From the NCBI RefSeq assembly GCF_900155635.1, contig NZ_LT732540.1, forward strand, positions 1,197,275-1,261,274: DNA of 64,000 nt, in the 5' to 3' direction. Positions 35,528-43,922 of this stretch are shown here, piece after piece (position 1 is the first letter of the stretch; every line of letters starts with the position of its first letter). The position numbers were made by a program, and so were the translations under genes. A model generated the notes under the pieces. It saw nothing but the letters and a program-made list of their open reading frames with translations. It did not search any database and was not told the DNA's origin. Origin of the DNA: Olsenella urininfantis (GTDB lineage: Bacteria > Actinomycetota > Coriobacteriia > Coriobacteriales > Atopobiaceae).

Positions 35528-37765
35528 CTACGTCGGCGAGACGGTCCCTTCTGCCCACTGGAGCACGCGCTCACGCGCGCCGGCAACGTCCAGCACGCCC
35601 TGGGCGAAGCCCTTGCGCACCAGCTCGGGGGGCAGGTACTCGTCGTACTTGTCGAAGGTGGGCACCTCTCCCGCAAAGAGCAGGCTCATGGGGTCAAGCT
35701 CCGACGAGAAGAGCCCCTGCAACGCAGCGACCAGCTCCCCCGGCTCTGCCGCCATGCGGAACTGCATGAAGTACGGGCGGGAGACGTCCACCCCCTTGAT
35801 GCCCAGGCTCGCTGGCATGCGCAGCTTGATGGCGCGCTCCAGCGCCAGGAAGGCGTAGCTCCCCAGCCAGGGGAAGAGCGCCCAGGAGTCCCCTCCCAGG
35901 CTCACGAAGGAAGAGGTGCACACGCCCGCCGCAGCAGCGGCGGCCCTTGCCGAAGAGAGCCGTACGGCAGCGTTGCCCCGCAGGTAGGGGTACCCGCAGC
36001 CCTCGGACAGCACAACGCGCATGCGCTCAAGCACGCGTGTGTGGATGTCGCCGGCACACTCCCCGAAGTAGGCGGGGACCCGGCCCCTCACCTGGGTGAC
36101 GTAGACCTGGCGCCTCCTGTGGTCCACCTCTTCCACAATCCACACGCCGCCGGCAATGGCCAGCCTCTCTCCCGCAGGCGGCGGCTGCACCACGGTGCCC
36201 AGCTCCTGGCCCTCGCAGCGCACGGCATACTCCTCGCTCTCCACGAACACGCCGTAGAAGCGGTAGTTGCTGGTTATGCGCTCCCCCGCCAGCCCCACGA
36301 TGAGCCCACCCCCCTCGGTGCGTTCTATGTGATCGCCCTCCACAAGGTGCCTCAGGAGCAGACGATAGTCATCCCAGCTCACGTTTGCGAAGGGGGCAAG
36401 CGAGAGGACACGACCCGCCAACTCCGCGGGACTCTGCTCCCCGCATGACGCCAAGGTTGACATGGTCTGGTGGTAGAGCAGGCTGTATGGCAGGCGTCCC
36501 TCCCGGGGCGGCTCCACCCAGCGCTCCTCGAGGTAAAGCTGCACCAGGGCGATGCCCTGCAGCAGCTTCCAAGGTATAGTCTCGGGCAGGAGGCTGCGTG
36601 GCTCCGGCTGGTCCTCCCTCATCACGAACCACATCTCGGGCGGCTGGCCGCGGCGACCCGTGCGCCCCATGCGCTGCAGAAAGCCGGAGACCGTGAAGGG
36701 GGCGTCCATCTGGAAGGCCCGCTCGAGCCTCCCGATGTCTATGCCAAGCTCAAGGGTTGAGGTGGTGCAGGTGGTGAGGGGAAGCTCCTCCTCGCGCATG
36801 AGCTCTTCCGCCGACTCGCGCAGGCTGGCGGAGAGGTTGCCGTGGTGGATGAGGAAGCGGTCAGGCTCGCCGGCACGCTCGCAGTAGGCACGCAGCGTCG
36901 AGGTGACCTCCTCGCACTCCTCGCGCGAGTTCGAGAACACCAGGCACTTGCGGCCGTGCGTATGCTCGAAGACATAGGCGAGGCCTGGGTCGGCGTTGGC
37001 GAGAGGGCCCTCTTTTCCGGCGGAGTGCGGCATCTCGCCCGCAGCCTGCTCACCAGAGGTGAAGAAGTGCTGCATAGACAGGCGCCAGCGTCCTGACCTG
37101 CCCTCGTCAACCCTGGGGACGAACGTGTCCCTGCCAGAGTGGGCTCCCAGGATGCGAGCGCAGGCGTCAAGGTCCCCAATGGTGGCCGAGAGGCCTATCC
37201 TGCGCGGACTCACCTGCGCCATGCGGGAGAGGCGCTCGATGAGGCAGAAGGTCTGGGCGCCGCGGTCCCCACGGATGAGCGAGTGCACCTCGTCTATGAC
37301 CACGAAGCGCAGGTCGCCGAAGAGCCTGGGAATGGCCGCGTGACGGTGAATCAGCATGGCCTCGAGCGACTCGGGCGTAATCTGCAGGATGCCGGAGGGC
37401 CGCTTCATGAGCCTTGCCTTGTGCGAGGCCGACACGTCCCCGTGCCAGTGCCACACAGGAATCCCACCCTCCTCGCAGAGGTCCTCCAGGCGGTAGAACT
37501 GGTCGTTGATCAGGGACTTGAGCGGTGCGACGTAGAGGCAGCCCACGGACGTGGGAGGGTCCTCCCAGAGCTGGGTGAGCACGGGGAAGAAGGCGGCCTC
37601 GGTCTTGCCGGACGCAGTGGAGGAGCTCAGCAGCACGTTGGCCTCGGAATTGAGGATGGCGTCGGCCGCGGCGACCTGGATGGCGCGCAGGGCCTCCCAG
37701 TCGTGCTCGTAGACGAAGTCGCGCACGAAGGGAGCGAACCTATCGAATACCCCTTGCCCTGTCAC
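35528..37765 (-). CDS. sngC: Shango defence helicase SngC (Lhr-like superfamily 2 DEAD/DEAH helicase)
   Basis: A 745-residue SF2 helicase. Motifs in order are LLSSSTASGKTEAAFFP (motif I), VAPLKSLINDQ (Ia), TPESLE (Ib), VIDEVHSL (II, DEVH), GLSATIGD (III), LVFSNSREE (IV), TSTLELGIDIG (V) and QRMGRTGRRGQP (VI). The C-terminal part resembles Lhr-type winged-helix regions. It is the last gene of a three-gene operon with a P-loop ATPase and a TerB-type protein, the composition of the Shango anti-phage system, whose helicase component is SngC. A helicase of related type (BrxHI) occurs in some BREX loci. Confidence 0.87.
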   Translation of the reverse strand: MTGQGVFDRFAPFVRDFVYEHDWEALRAIQVAAADAILNSEANVLLSSSTASGKTEAAFFPVLTQLWEDPPTSVGCLYVAPLKSLINDQFYRLEDLCEEGGIPVWHWHGDVSASHKARLMKRPSGILQITPESLEAMLIHRHAAIPRLFGDLRFVVIDEVHSLIRGDRGAQTFCLIERLSRMAQVSPRRIGLSATIGDLDACARILGAHSGRDTFVPRVDEGRSGRWRLSMQHFFTSGEQAAGEMPHSAGKEGPLANADPGLAYVFEHTHGRKCLVFSNSREECEEVTSTLRAYCERAGEPDRFLIHHGNLSASLRESAEELMREEELPLTTCTTSTLELGIDIGRLERAFQMDAPFTVSGFLQRMGRTGRRGQPPEMWFVMREDQPEPRSLLPETIPWKLLQGIALVQLYLEERWVEPPREGRLPYSLLYHQTMSTLASCGEQSPAELAGRVLSLAPFANVSWDDYRLLLRHLVEGDHIERTEGGGLIVGLAGERITSNYRFYGVFVESEEYAVRCEGQELGTVVQPPPAGERLAIAGGVWIVEEVDHRRRQVYVTQVRGRVPAYFGECAGDIHTRVLERMRVVLSEGCGYPYLRGNAAVRLSSARAAAAAAGVCTSSFVSLGGDSWALFPWLGSYAFLALERAIKLRMPASLGIKGVDVSRPYFMQFRMAAEPGELVAALQGLFSSELDPMSLLFAGEVPTFDKYDEYLPPELVRKGFAQGVLDVAGARERVLQWAEGTVSPT

Positions 37766-37819
37766 GGACGCATCCCCTCCCAGACGAGCGAAAAAACCAG
37801 TTTGACAGCGTCCCGGACC

Positions 37820-39175
37820 CTATATCGAGAATTCCGCATAGCCGGGGGCAACGTCTCCCCTCTCGCCTGCACCCTGGTCGGCCCGGGCGTGCGCGAGCGA
37901 GCCTGATGACAGCAGCTCCGCCACCCCCAGCGAGGGGTCCTGGAAGAGGACGTCCAAGAGCTCGATGAAGTCCCGGATCACCTCTCGCGGCGTCACCAGG
38001 GTGTCCGCCCCCACGCGAGAGAGCTCCAGCTCAAGGAAGCGCGCCAGGTCATCCTCGCCCAGACGGCGACCATAGCCAAAGAGGCCCGCATGGATGTCCG
38101 CGAGCTTCTCCACCAACACCAGCAGCTCCTCGGGCGTGAGCGGCTGCAGCCGGATGACGGGGGCGAGCAGGTCCTGCATGCCCTCCCTGCCGAAGCGCCC
38201 CTGGGTGAGGCGCGAGCGCAGCGCCTCGTAGGAGTAGAGGCCGCGTCGCCTGTCCTCCACGCACTGGGGGGTGCCGCTCATGATGACACCCAGGTAGGAA
38301 GCCCTTCCTTGGAGGGTGTCGTTGTACATGGCGAGGAGCTTCTCGTAGTTGTACTGGCGCGACACCGCGTTGGGGATCTTGTAGAGGTTAACCAGCTCGT
38401 CCACCAACAGAACCAGGCCCTCGTATCCCGCCCCGCGCAGGAAGCGGGCGAGGAGCTTCACGTAGTCGTACCAGTCCTCGTCGGTGACGATGACGGACAC
38501 GCCCAACTCTGCCTTGACCTCGCTCTTGGTGCGGTACTCCCCGCGAAACCACCTGAGCACGTTTGCCTTAGTCTCGTCGTCCGCCTCAAGGTGGGCGCGG
38601 TAGTAGGCCGCCAGCAGGCGAGCGAAGTCGAAGCCGTGGACCATCTCGTGCAGCTCCTGCATGAGGGCGTAGATGCGCCGCTCGACCTCCTGGGCAAAGC
38701 CTGGGTCTTGGGGCAGCATGCCGGCGGAGGCAACCTCTGCCTGTACGTTTGAGATCCAGCGGTCCAGGATGAGCGCGAGCGCCCCGCCCTCCGGCCGGGT
38801 CTTGGTGGAGAGGTTGGAGATGAGCTCACGGTAGGTGGCAAGGCCCTGACCCTTGGTACCCGAGAGGCGTCTCTCGGGCGAGAGGTCCGCGTCCGCCACC
38901 ACGAAGTTCTTGCCCATGGCATGGTTGCGCATGGTCTGCAGCAGGAAGCTCTTCCCGCTGCCGTAGCGGCCCACCACAAAGCGGCAGGAGGCTCCGCCAT
39001 CGGCCACTATCTCAAGGTCGCGCAGAAGCGCCGAGATCTCTGCCTCGCGGCCCACGGTAATGTAGGGCAGGCCGATGCGCGGCACCACGCCGCCCTTGAG
39101 GGAGTTGACGAGGACGGTGGCTATGCGCCTGGGCACCTTGGGTGCGGCCTGCGCGGTCTTTCTGGCTTCGCTCAC
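37820..39175 (-). CDS. sngB: Shango defence ATPase SngB (DUF2791/BrxD-like P-loop protein)
   Basis: A 451-residue AAA-type ATPase. Walker A is FVVGRYGSGKSFLLQT (near residue 70) and the Walker B-like segment is LVLLVDELVNLYK. A sensor region IMSGTPQCVEDRRRGLYSYEALRSR follows. It resembles the BrxD-type ATP-binding proteins (DUF2791). The start is GTG 39175, overlapping the sngA stop as GTGA, so the two are translationally coupled. SngC follows after 54 bases. In the Shango model all three genes are needed for phage protection; the mechanism is not readable here. Confidence 0.87.
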   Translation of the reverse strand: MSEARKTAQAAPKVPRRIATVLVNSLKGGVVPRIGLPYITVGREAEISALLRDLEIVADGGASCRFVVGRYGSGKSFLLQTMRNHAMGKNFVVADADLSPERRLSGTKGQGLATYRELISNLSTKTRPEGGALALILDRWISNVQAEVASAGMLPQDPGFAQEVERRIYALMQELHEMVHGFDFARLLAAYYRAHLEADDETKANVLRWFRGEYRTKSEVKAELGVSVIVTDEDWYDYVKLLARFLRGAGYEGLVLLVDELVNLYKIPNAVSRQYNYEKLLAMYNDTLQGRASYLGVIMSGTPQCVEDRRRGLYSYEALRSRLTQGRFGREGMQDLLAPVIRLQPLTPEELLVLVEKLADIHAGLFGYGRRLGEDDLARFLELELSRVGADTLVTPREVIRDFIELLDVLFQDPSLGVAELLSSGSLAHARADQGAGERGDVAPGYAEFSI

Positions 39176-40773
39176 GAGAGAACCTCCCGTATCTCCTCGC
39201 GGTAGTCTTCCACGATCTGGGGCTCATCCCCCGCAAACTCAAGGACGCTATCCCCTATCAGGTCAAAGAGCTGCTCGTTGATCCTGTCGAGCTCCACGGA
39301 CAGCAAGGTGCCTCCCGCCTCCCAGGCGCTCATGTCCAGGCGCCCGTCCAGGAGCTCCCGCAGGATGCGCCGCTGAAGCCCGGAAAGCGGCCCTTCCCCG
39401 GCCGCAGCCTCCTCCTGCGCGGGCGCAAGGGGCCCTGGCCTCGCCTCGTCCTCGCGCTCCTCGTCGGTGAGCAGCGCCTCCCTGGTGCGCAGGGCGGCAT
39501 TGCGGATGCCCGAGAGGCGCGTGCGGTCTATGCGCACCCGCGCCGCCTCCTCTGCCGCTCTGCGCCGGAGCAACGAGTCCGTCTCCTGGGAGATGATCCT
39601 CTGCAGGTATTTGGGCAGAGGGCGCTCCTTCAGGGCCGGAAGTCCCCCCAGGCGCTCGCGCAGCGTGCGATCCAGGGCATGCAGGACGTCTCCCAGCTCG
39701 ACGCTGGTCTCGTGGGAGCGGCAGGGCCTCTCCACCTTCCAGCGTCCTTCCCGACAGCGGTAGGTCACGCCCCCAGGGAGGCTCACGTCGGCGTCAGGAT
39801 GCTCCTCGGGCGCGTAGAACACCGCTGCGGCGAACATGGGGTGAAACTCACTGCAGGCCTCTCCGAAAAGCCCGTCCACAAACCCCCTCCTGCGACGGCG
39901 CCGACAGTGATCGACCAGGCGGGCGAACACCGCGGCAGCGAGTTGCTCGAGCAGCTCCTCCTGCTGGGAGAGCAGCTTGGAACGCTCGATGCGATACCGG
40001 GAGAGACGTGCCATAGCTCCAAGCAACTCATGGGCCGAGGGCACCCCGGGTGCGCTCGGCCAGACGCCGGGGTCGGGACCACGAAGCAGGGCGCCCTCGG
40101 CAGACCTCAGGCAGAGAACCGCGGCGGAAAACCCCAGGTCCTCGTCCGCAGCTCCCCCAAGGAGCTGCGGGTCGAGGCCAAAGTAGACGACATAGTCCAA
40201 CATCCAGCTGCGAAGGTGGTGCTCCAGGGGACGCATCCCCGGAAGGGAGGCATAGCTCTCCCTCACGCGCCCGAGCTCTGCCAGGCCATCAGGCCCCTGT
40301 GGCACGCCCACGCCGCAAAGAAGCTCGTACACGTAGACGAAAAGGAAGGAAAGCCGCGCCTCGGGAAGCTCGCCCCTTCTGAGGCGCGTCCGCCAGCTGA
40401 AGTAGCCGCGCAGAACGCGTTCCGACATATCCTCGTAGGTGGGGTAGTAGCAGTCGAAGGCACCAGAAAACGGCAGGTCATCCTCATAGTCTTCCATGAG
40501 GCGAGCCTGTTCGAAGAAGAGCCGGGAGCCGCCGTAGCCATAGCCCTGCCAGCCATGGCCAGCGGCGAGGGAGCGCATCTCCCTGATGCGCCTGCGGCGG
40601 CCCTCGTCTTCGGCCCTCTGGGTCAGGAGCTCGCGGCCCGTACGCAGAATCGGCTCCGCGGCATAGCCCAAACCCAAGATGACCCTGCCCTCCCGTCTGG
40701 AGAGCTCGTCCATGAGCCGATCAAGTATCTCGCTCGCCTGCGACAAGCTCGTCTCTTCTCTCCAGGCCACCAT
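39172..40773 (-). CDS. sngA: Shango defence protein SngA (TerB_N/TerB_C-type)
   Basis: A 533-residue soluble protein. The N-terminal part has the TerB-N-like 'FDCYYPTYEDMSERVLRGYF' and 'LPEARLSFLFVYVYELLCGV' segments, a central region with 'SEFHPMFAAAVFY', and a C-terminal TerB-C-like domain ending 'INEQLFDLIGDSVLEFAGDE'. TerB-domain proteins with an ATPase and an SF2 helicase define Shango. ATG 40773 lies only about 14 bases downstream of the likely transcription start and no clear ribosome-binding site is visible, so initiation may be near-leaderless. It is the first gene of the operon. Confidence 0.85.
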   Translation of the reverse strand: MVAWREETSLSQASEILDRLMDELSRREGRVILGLGYAAEPILRTGRELLTQRAEDEGRRRRIREMRSLAAGHGWQGYGYGGSRLFFEQARLMEDYEDDLPFSGAFDCYYPTYEDMSERVLRGYFSWRTRLRRGELPEARLSFLFVYVYELLCGVGVPQGPDGLAELGRVRESYASLPGMRPLEHHLRSWMLDYVVYFGLDPQLLGGAADEDLGFSAAVLCLRSAEGALLRGPDPGVWPSAPGVPSAHELLGAMARLSRYRIERSKLLSQQEELLEQLAAAVFARLVDHCRRRRRRGFVDGLFGEACSEFHPMFAAAVFYAPEEHPDADVSLPGGVTYRCREGRWKVERPCRSHETSVELGDVLHALDRTLRERLGGLPALKERPLPKYLQRIISQETDSLLRRRAAEEAARVRIDRTRLSGIRNAALRTREALLTDEEREDEARPGPLAPAQEEAAAGEGPLSGLQRRILRELLDGRLDMSAWEAGGTLLSVELDRINEQLFDLIGDSVLEFAGDEPQIVEDYREEIREVLS

Positions 40774-40793
40774 AAAACAGTACGCGTGTTCGT

Positions 40794-40799
40794 ATTATA
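40794..40799 (-). promoter_or_regulatory. -10 element of the Shango operon
   Basis: A consensus TATAAT on the minus strand lies 20 bases upstream of the sngA ATG. The -35 (TTCGCC at 17 bases) is weak. Confidence 0.5.
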
Positions 40800-40854
40800 G
40801 CGCTACCGCCGGGCACGGCGAACCCACTTCCAAGCCTGTACAAAGACTAAAAAC

Positions 40855-40940
40855 CCGCAGGAAAATTCTCCTGTGGCGTCTTCATAATTCACCTGGTCAT
40901 ATGTAGGCAAGGCCCTCAGGAAAAATTTCCTGAGGGCCTT
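40855..40940 (-). repeat. Double-hairpin repeat, copy 1
   Basis: Hairpin 2 (40909-40940) has the perfect arm AAGGCCCTCAGGAAA and its complement. Hairpin 1 (40855-40876) has CCGCAGGA/TCCTGTGG and, on the minus strand, is followed by GGGTTTTTAG, so this copy can end the rbsK transcript. The linker carries CATAATTCACCTGGTCATAT. The copy lies between rbsK and the Shango promoter. Nothing else is seen in 40774-40999. Confidence 0.85.
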
Positions 40941-40999
40941 CGCTCTGTTTTGGACGATGCCGAGGCGCAATCGCACGGAAAAATGACCGCACGCCAAGC

Positions 41000-41902
41000 T
41001 CAGAGCCGCGCTATGAACTCGTCCACCTCATCTGAACGAGGGATGGAGACGGCAGCGCCCGGACGCGTCACGGCGAGGGCCGAGGCGGCGGATGCGCGGC
41101 GCATGAACACCTCAGGCCGCTCGCCCGCAAGCATTCCTGCCAGCAGGTACCCCGTGAAGGTGTCGCCAGCGGCAGTGGTGTCCACGACGGGGACCGAGAA
41201 GGCCTCCTGCCTCAGCAAAACGTCGCCGCTGGCAAGCACGGAGCCTTCCTCCCCCAAGGTCAACACTATCTCCGCCGTGGGGAAGCGCCTCCCGAGGGCG
41301 CCCACGAGCTCGCCCGCATCTGCGGCCTCATCGAGCCCCGCCAGCTGGGCGGCCTCGACCTCGTTGAGGACGAATAGGTCCACGGCGGCCAGGTCTACCT
41401 CCTCCAGCGCCTCGTTGGCCGGAGATGGGTTGAGCACGACCTTCATGCCACGTGCCTTGCCTGCCCGCACGATATGCGCGAGCCCGTTCACCTCGTTCTG
41501 CAGGAGAAGCCAGTCCTCCGGCTGCATCTGGGACAGGAGCTCGTCGGTAAGCTCGGAAGAAATGTCCTGGTTGGCACCCCCATAGAGGATGATGCAGTTG
41601 TTGCCCTCGGCATCCCGCTGGATGATGGCGTTCCCTGTCCGAAGCTCCGTGCTCACCCGCGTCAGGCTTGCGTCCACACCGCTCTCCTCGAGCAGCTCGA
41701 CCAGAAATCGGCCGTCCTCCCCCACCTGCCCGGCGTGGACCACCGAGGCACCTGCCCGAGCGAGGGCGATGGACTGGTTGAGGCCCTTCCCACCGGGATA
41801 GGTTCCCAAGGCACGGGAAGAGATTGTCTCGCCAGGGCGCACGAAGTGGTCAACGTCATACACGAAGTCTATGTTGAGAGACCCGAAGTTGAGAATGCGC
41901 AT
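41000..41902 (-). CDS. rbsK: Ribokinase
   Basis: A 300-residue PfkB-family kinase that phosphorylates D-ribose to ribose-5-phosphate. NFGSLNIDFVYDVDHFVRPG, YPGGKGLNQSIALARAG (first signature) and VVDTTAAGDTFTGYLLAGML (second signature with the catalytic Asp) are complete. GGGGGG lies eight bases before ATG 41902; GTG 41911 is possible. It is the last gene of the nucleoside/ADP-ribose operon and would take up ribose released by the adjacent nucleoside hydrolase. Confidence 0.93.
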   Translation of the reverse strand: MRILNFGSLNIDFVYDVDHFVRPGETISSRALGTYPGGKGLNQSIALARAGASVVHAGQVGEDGRFLVELLEESGVDASLTRVSTELRTGNAIIQRDAEGNNCIILYGGANQDISSELTDELLSQMQPEDWLLLQNEVNGLAHIVRAGKARGMKVVLNPSPANEALEEVDLAAVDLFVLNEVEAAQLAGLDEAADAGELVGALGRRFPTAEIVLTLGEEGSVLASGDVLLRQEAFSVPVVDTTAAGDTFTGYLLAGMLAGERPEVFMRRASAASALAVTRPGAAVSIPRSDEVDEFIARL

Positions 41903-41923
41903 GCACGTCACCCCCCAGCGCCG

Positions 41924-42904
41924 TCAGTTGTACCTGGCCAGCGTGTCACACACCAGGTCAACGTATCCCTCGTAGTCCAGCTCGAGCGCGGCCTCGGCGT
42001 TGGGCAGCTTGCCCTTGTAGGGCGTCTGCGCCTCGCGACACACGTCCACCCCGGGCACGGGGCCACAGAGGTGGCGATAGTCGCACACGGTCATGCCGCG
42101 GGTCAGCGTGCCGGAGAGCTCCACGTCGATATGCATGGGGGCGCTCTTGACGAGCTCTGGAGCGATCAGCCACGCGACGGCGCAGGCGTCGTGCATGCAG
42201 GCGACGGTCGGGTCGTTTATCTTGCGTCCTGCAGACATGAAGAACCGCGTGAGGTCACCCGCGAACGTTCCCGCCCTTGTGCCCAGGGTGTCGAAGCGGC
42301 GAATGATGCCCTCGTCGAAGCCGCTCTGGCGCGTAAGGTTGAGCCCCGTCATCTTCACGTGCATGCCACTCTCGAAGACGCGCGCGGCGGCCTCGGGGTC
42401 AACGTAGATGTTGAACTCCGCCGCAGGGGTCCAGTTGCCAAAGGTGACCGAACCGCCCATAATGCAGATCTCACGAACGCGGCCCACGATGCGCGGCTCA
42501 CGGTTGATGGCGGCCGCGATGTTCGTGAGGGGGCCCGTGGCGACGAGGGTGACGTCATCCTCAGACATGACGGTGTCAACGATGAAATCGACGGCGTGCC
42601 CCTCCCGAGGGACGTGCGTGGGCTCTGGCAGGACAGGCCCGTCCAGGCCACTCTCCCCGTGAAACATGGGGGCAGTGACCAGAGGCGCGACCATGGGACA
42701 GCTGTGCCCCGCGAAGACTGGCACATCGTCCGCGTGGCCGATGACCTCGAGCACCTTCAGCGCGTTGCGCGTCACGTTCTCGAGGGGGCTGTTACCTCCC
42801 ACCGTGGTGATGCCCAGGACACTCAGGTTCTGCACGGCGAGCATGATCGCAAAGGCGTCGTCATGCCCAGGGTCGCAATCGAGGATTACCTTCTTACGCT
42901 CCAT
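41924..42904 (-). CDS. Inosine-uridine-type nucleoside hydrolase
   Basis: A 326-residue Ca2+-dependent N-ribohydrolase that splits nucleosides into base and ribose. The signature is VILDCDPGHDDAFAIMLA (DxDxxxDD near the N-terminus), and VTLVATGPLTNIAAAI, IMGGSV and FNIYVDPEAA also match. The C-terminal HDACAVAWLI carries the active-site His and Asp. No signal peptide. It stands between the nucleoside transporter and ribokinase, so it acts in the cytosol on imported nucleosides. Base specificity is not readable. Confidence 0.93.
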   Translation of the reverse strand: MERKKVILDCDPGHDDAFAIMLAVQNLSVLGITTVGGNSPLENVTRNALKVLEVIGHADDVPVFAGHSCPMVAPLVTAPMFHGESGLDGPVLPEPTHVPREGHAVDFIVDTVMSEDDVTLVATGPLTNIAAAINREPRIVGRVREICIMGGSVTFGNWTPAAEFNIYVDPEAAARVFESGMHVKMTGLNLTRQSGFDEGIIRRFDTLGTRAGTFAGDLTRFFMSAGRKINDPTVACMHDACAVAWLIAPELVKSAPMHIDVELSGTLTRGMTVCDYRHLCGPVPGVDVCREAQTPYKGKLPNAEAALELDYEGYVDLVCDTLARYN

Positions 42905-42956
42905 GTCACACCCACTCTCTCGAAGATCCATCCGTTGACGAAAAGGCGTCCTGGCC

Positions 42957-43922
42957 CTAGGGAAGCGCGACGGAATCCGCGGCCACCCCGCAGGAGCGCG
43001 CCCTCTCCTTGCGCTGGACGCCAATGGAGAAGGCCACGAGGCCCACCAGGGTGGCAAGGTAGGGCAGCGCGGCGACGAGCTGGTCGGGGATGCCCAGTGA
43101 GCTCGCGTAGGTGGAGAGCGCGTAGAAGAAGCCGAAGAGGAGCGAGGTGCCCAAAGACCCCACCGGCGTGTTGTGCGCCATAGCCGTGGCCGCCAGGGCG
43201 GTGAAGCCCCTGCCGCCAGACATGCCCTTGGTGAAGTACGGAAGGTAGGACATGGAGAGGTATGCCCCCGCCAGGCCTCCCAGAAGCCCAGAAATCAGCA
43301 AGGCCACGGTCTTGGTCCTGTTGACGCCCACGCCCACCGACGCGGCGGCGTCAGGCTGCTCGCCCACGCTCCTGATTCTCAGCCCTAGGGTGGTCTTGTT
43401 GAGGAGGAAGGCGAGCACAGGCACCATAAGGTAGGCCACCCATGCCAGGACGCTCTGGTTGGAGACGACGGCCCCCAGGAAGGGGATGGACTCCACGCCA
43501 GGGAGAACGATGGTGGGCAACGTGCCGCTCTGAAGCGAGGTGGTGGCCGAACGGTCTCCGGTGAGCACGTACATGAGGAAGGCGGAGAGGCCCGAGCCTA
43601 TGAGGTTGACGGCGATTCCCACCAGGATGATGTCCACTTTGAGGTAGAGGGCGAAATAGGCGACCATCAGGCCCATCACCACGCCCACGGCAAACGCGCA
43701 GAGCAGGCCCGCCCAGATGACGCCGGTGTATGCCGAGCCTATGACGCCTGCGAACGCGGACATCAGCATGATGCCCTCCATGCCCATGTTGGTGCTGCCC
43801 GCACTCTCGGCAATAGCGCAGCCCAAGGTTGCCAAGAGGATGGGGACGGTGGTGCTCAGGACCGTGAAGTAGAAGCTGGGGTTGGAGAATATGCCCCCCA
43901 GGGCCAAGAGAAACTGGCTCAT
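42957..43922 (-). CDS. BMP-type nucleoside ABC transporter permease (NupQ/YufQ-like)
   Basis: A 321-residue multi-span inner-membrane permease of the branched-chain/RbsC superfamily, with about eight to nine helices. The conserved core is LGCAIAESAGSTNMGMEGIMLMSAF, with 'GLRIRSVGEQPDAAASVGV' before the coupling region. It starts four bases inside the end of the companion permease and lies 53 bases upstream of the nucleoside hydrolase. Together with the gene at 43919 it forms the heterodimeric channel. Confidence 0.9.
   Translation of the reverse strand: MSQFLLALGGIFSNPSFYFTVLSTTVPILLATLGCAIAESAGSTNMGMEGIMLMSAFAGVIGSAYTGVIWAGLLCAFAVGVVMGLMVAYFALYLKVDIILVGIAVNLIGSGLSAFLMYVLTGDRSATTSLQSGTLPTIVLPGVESIPFLGAVVSNQSVLAWVAYLMVPVLAFLLNKTTLGLRIRSVGEQPDAAASVGVGVNRTKTVALLISGLLGGLAGAYLSMSYLPYFTKGMSGGRGFTALAATAMAHNTPVGSLGTSLLFGFFYALSTYASSLGIPDQLVAALPYLATLVGLVAFSIGVQRKERARSCGVAADSVALP

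Noticed and set aside
35528..40773. BREX system, suggested by BrxD-like ATPase and helicase
   Set aside because: No PglX methylase, PglZ phosphatase, BrxA/B or BrxC is present and the third gene is TerB-type, which fits Shango instead.
40803..40997. Small minus-strand ORF through the double-hairpin repeat (a similar frame reads through copy 2)
   Set aside because: The shared peptide (TYDQVNYEDATGEF) is explained by nucleotide conservation of hairpins and linker; copy 3 does not preserve it and no ribosome-binding site is seen.
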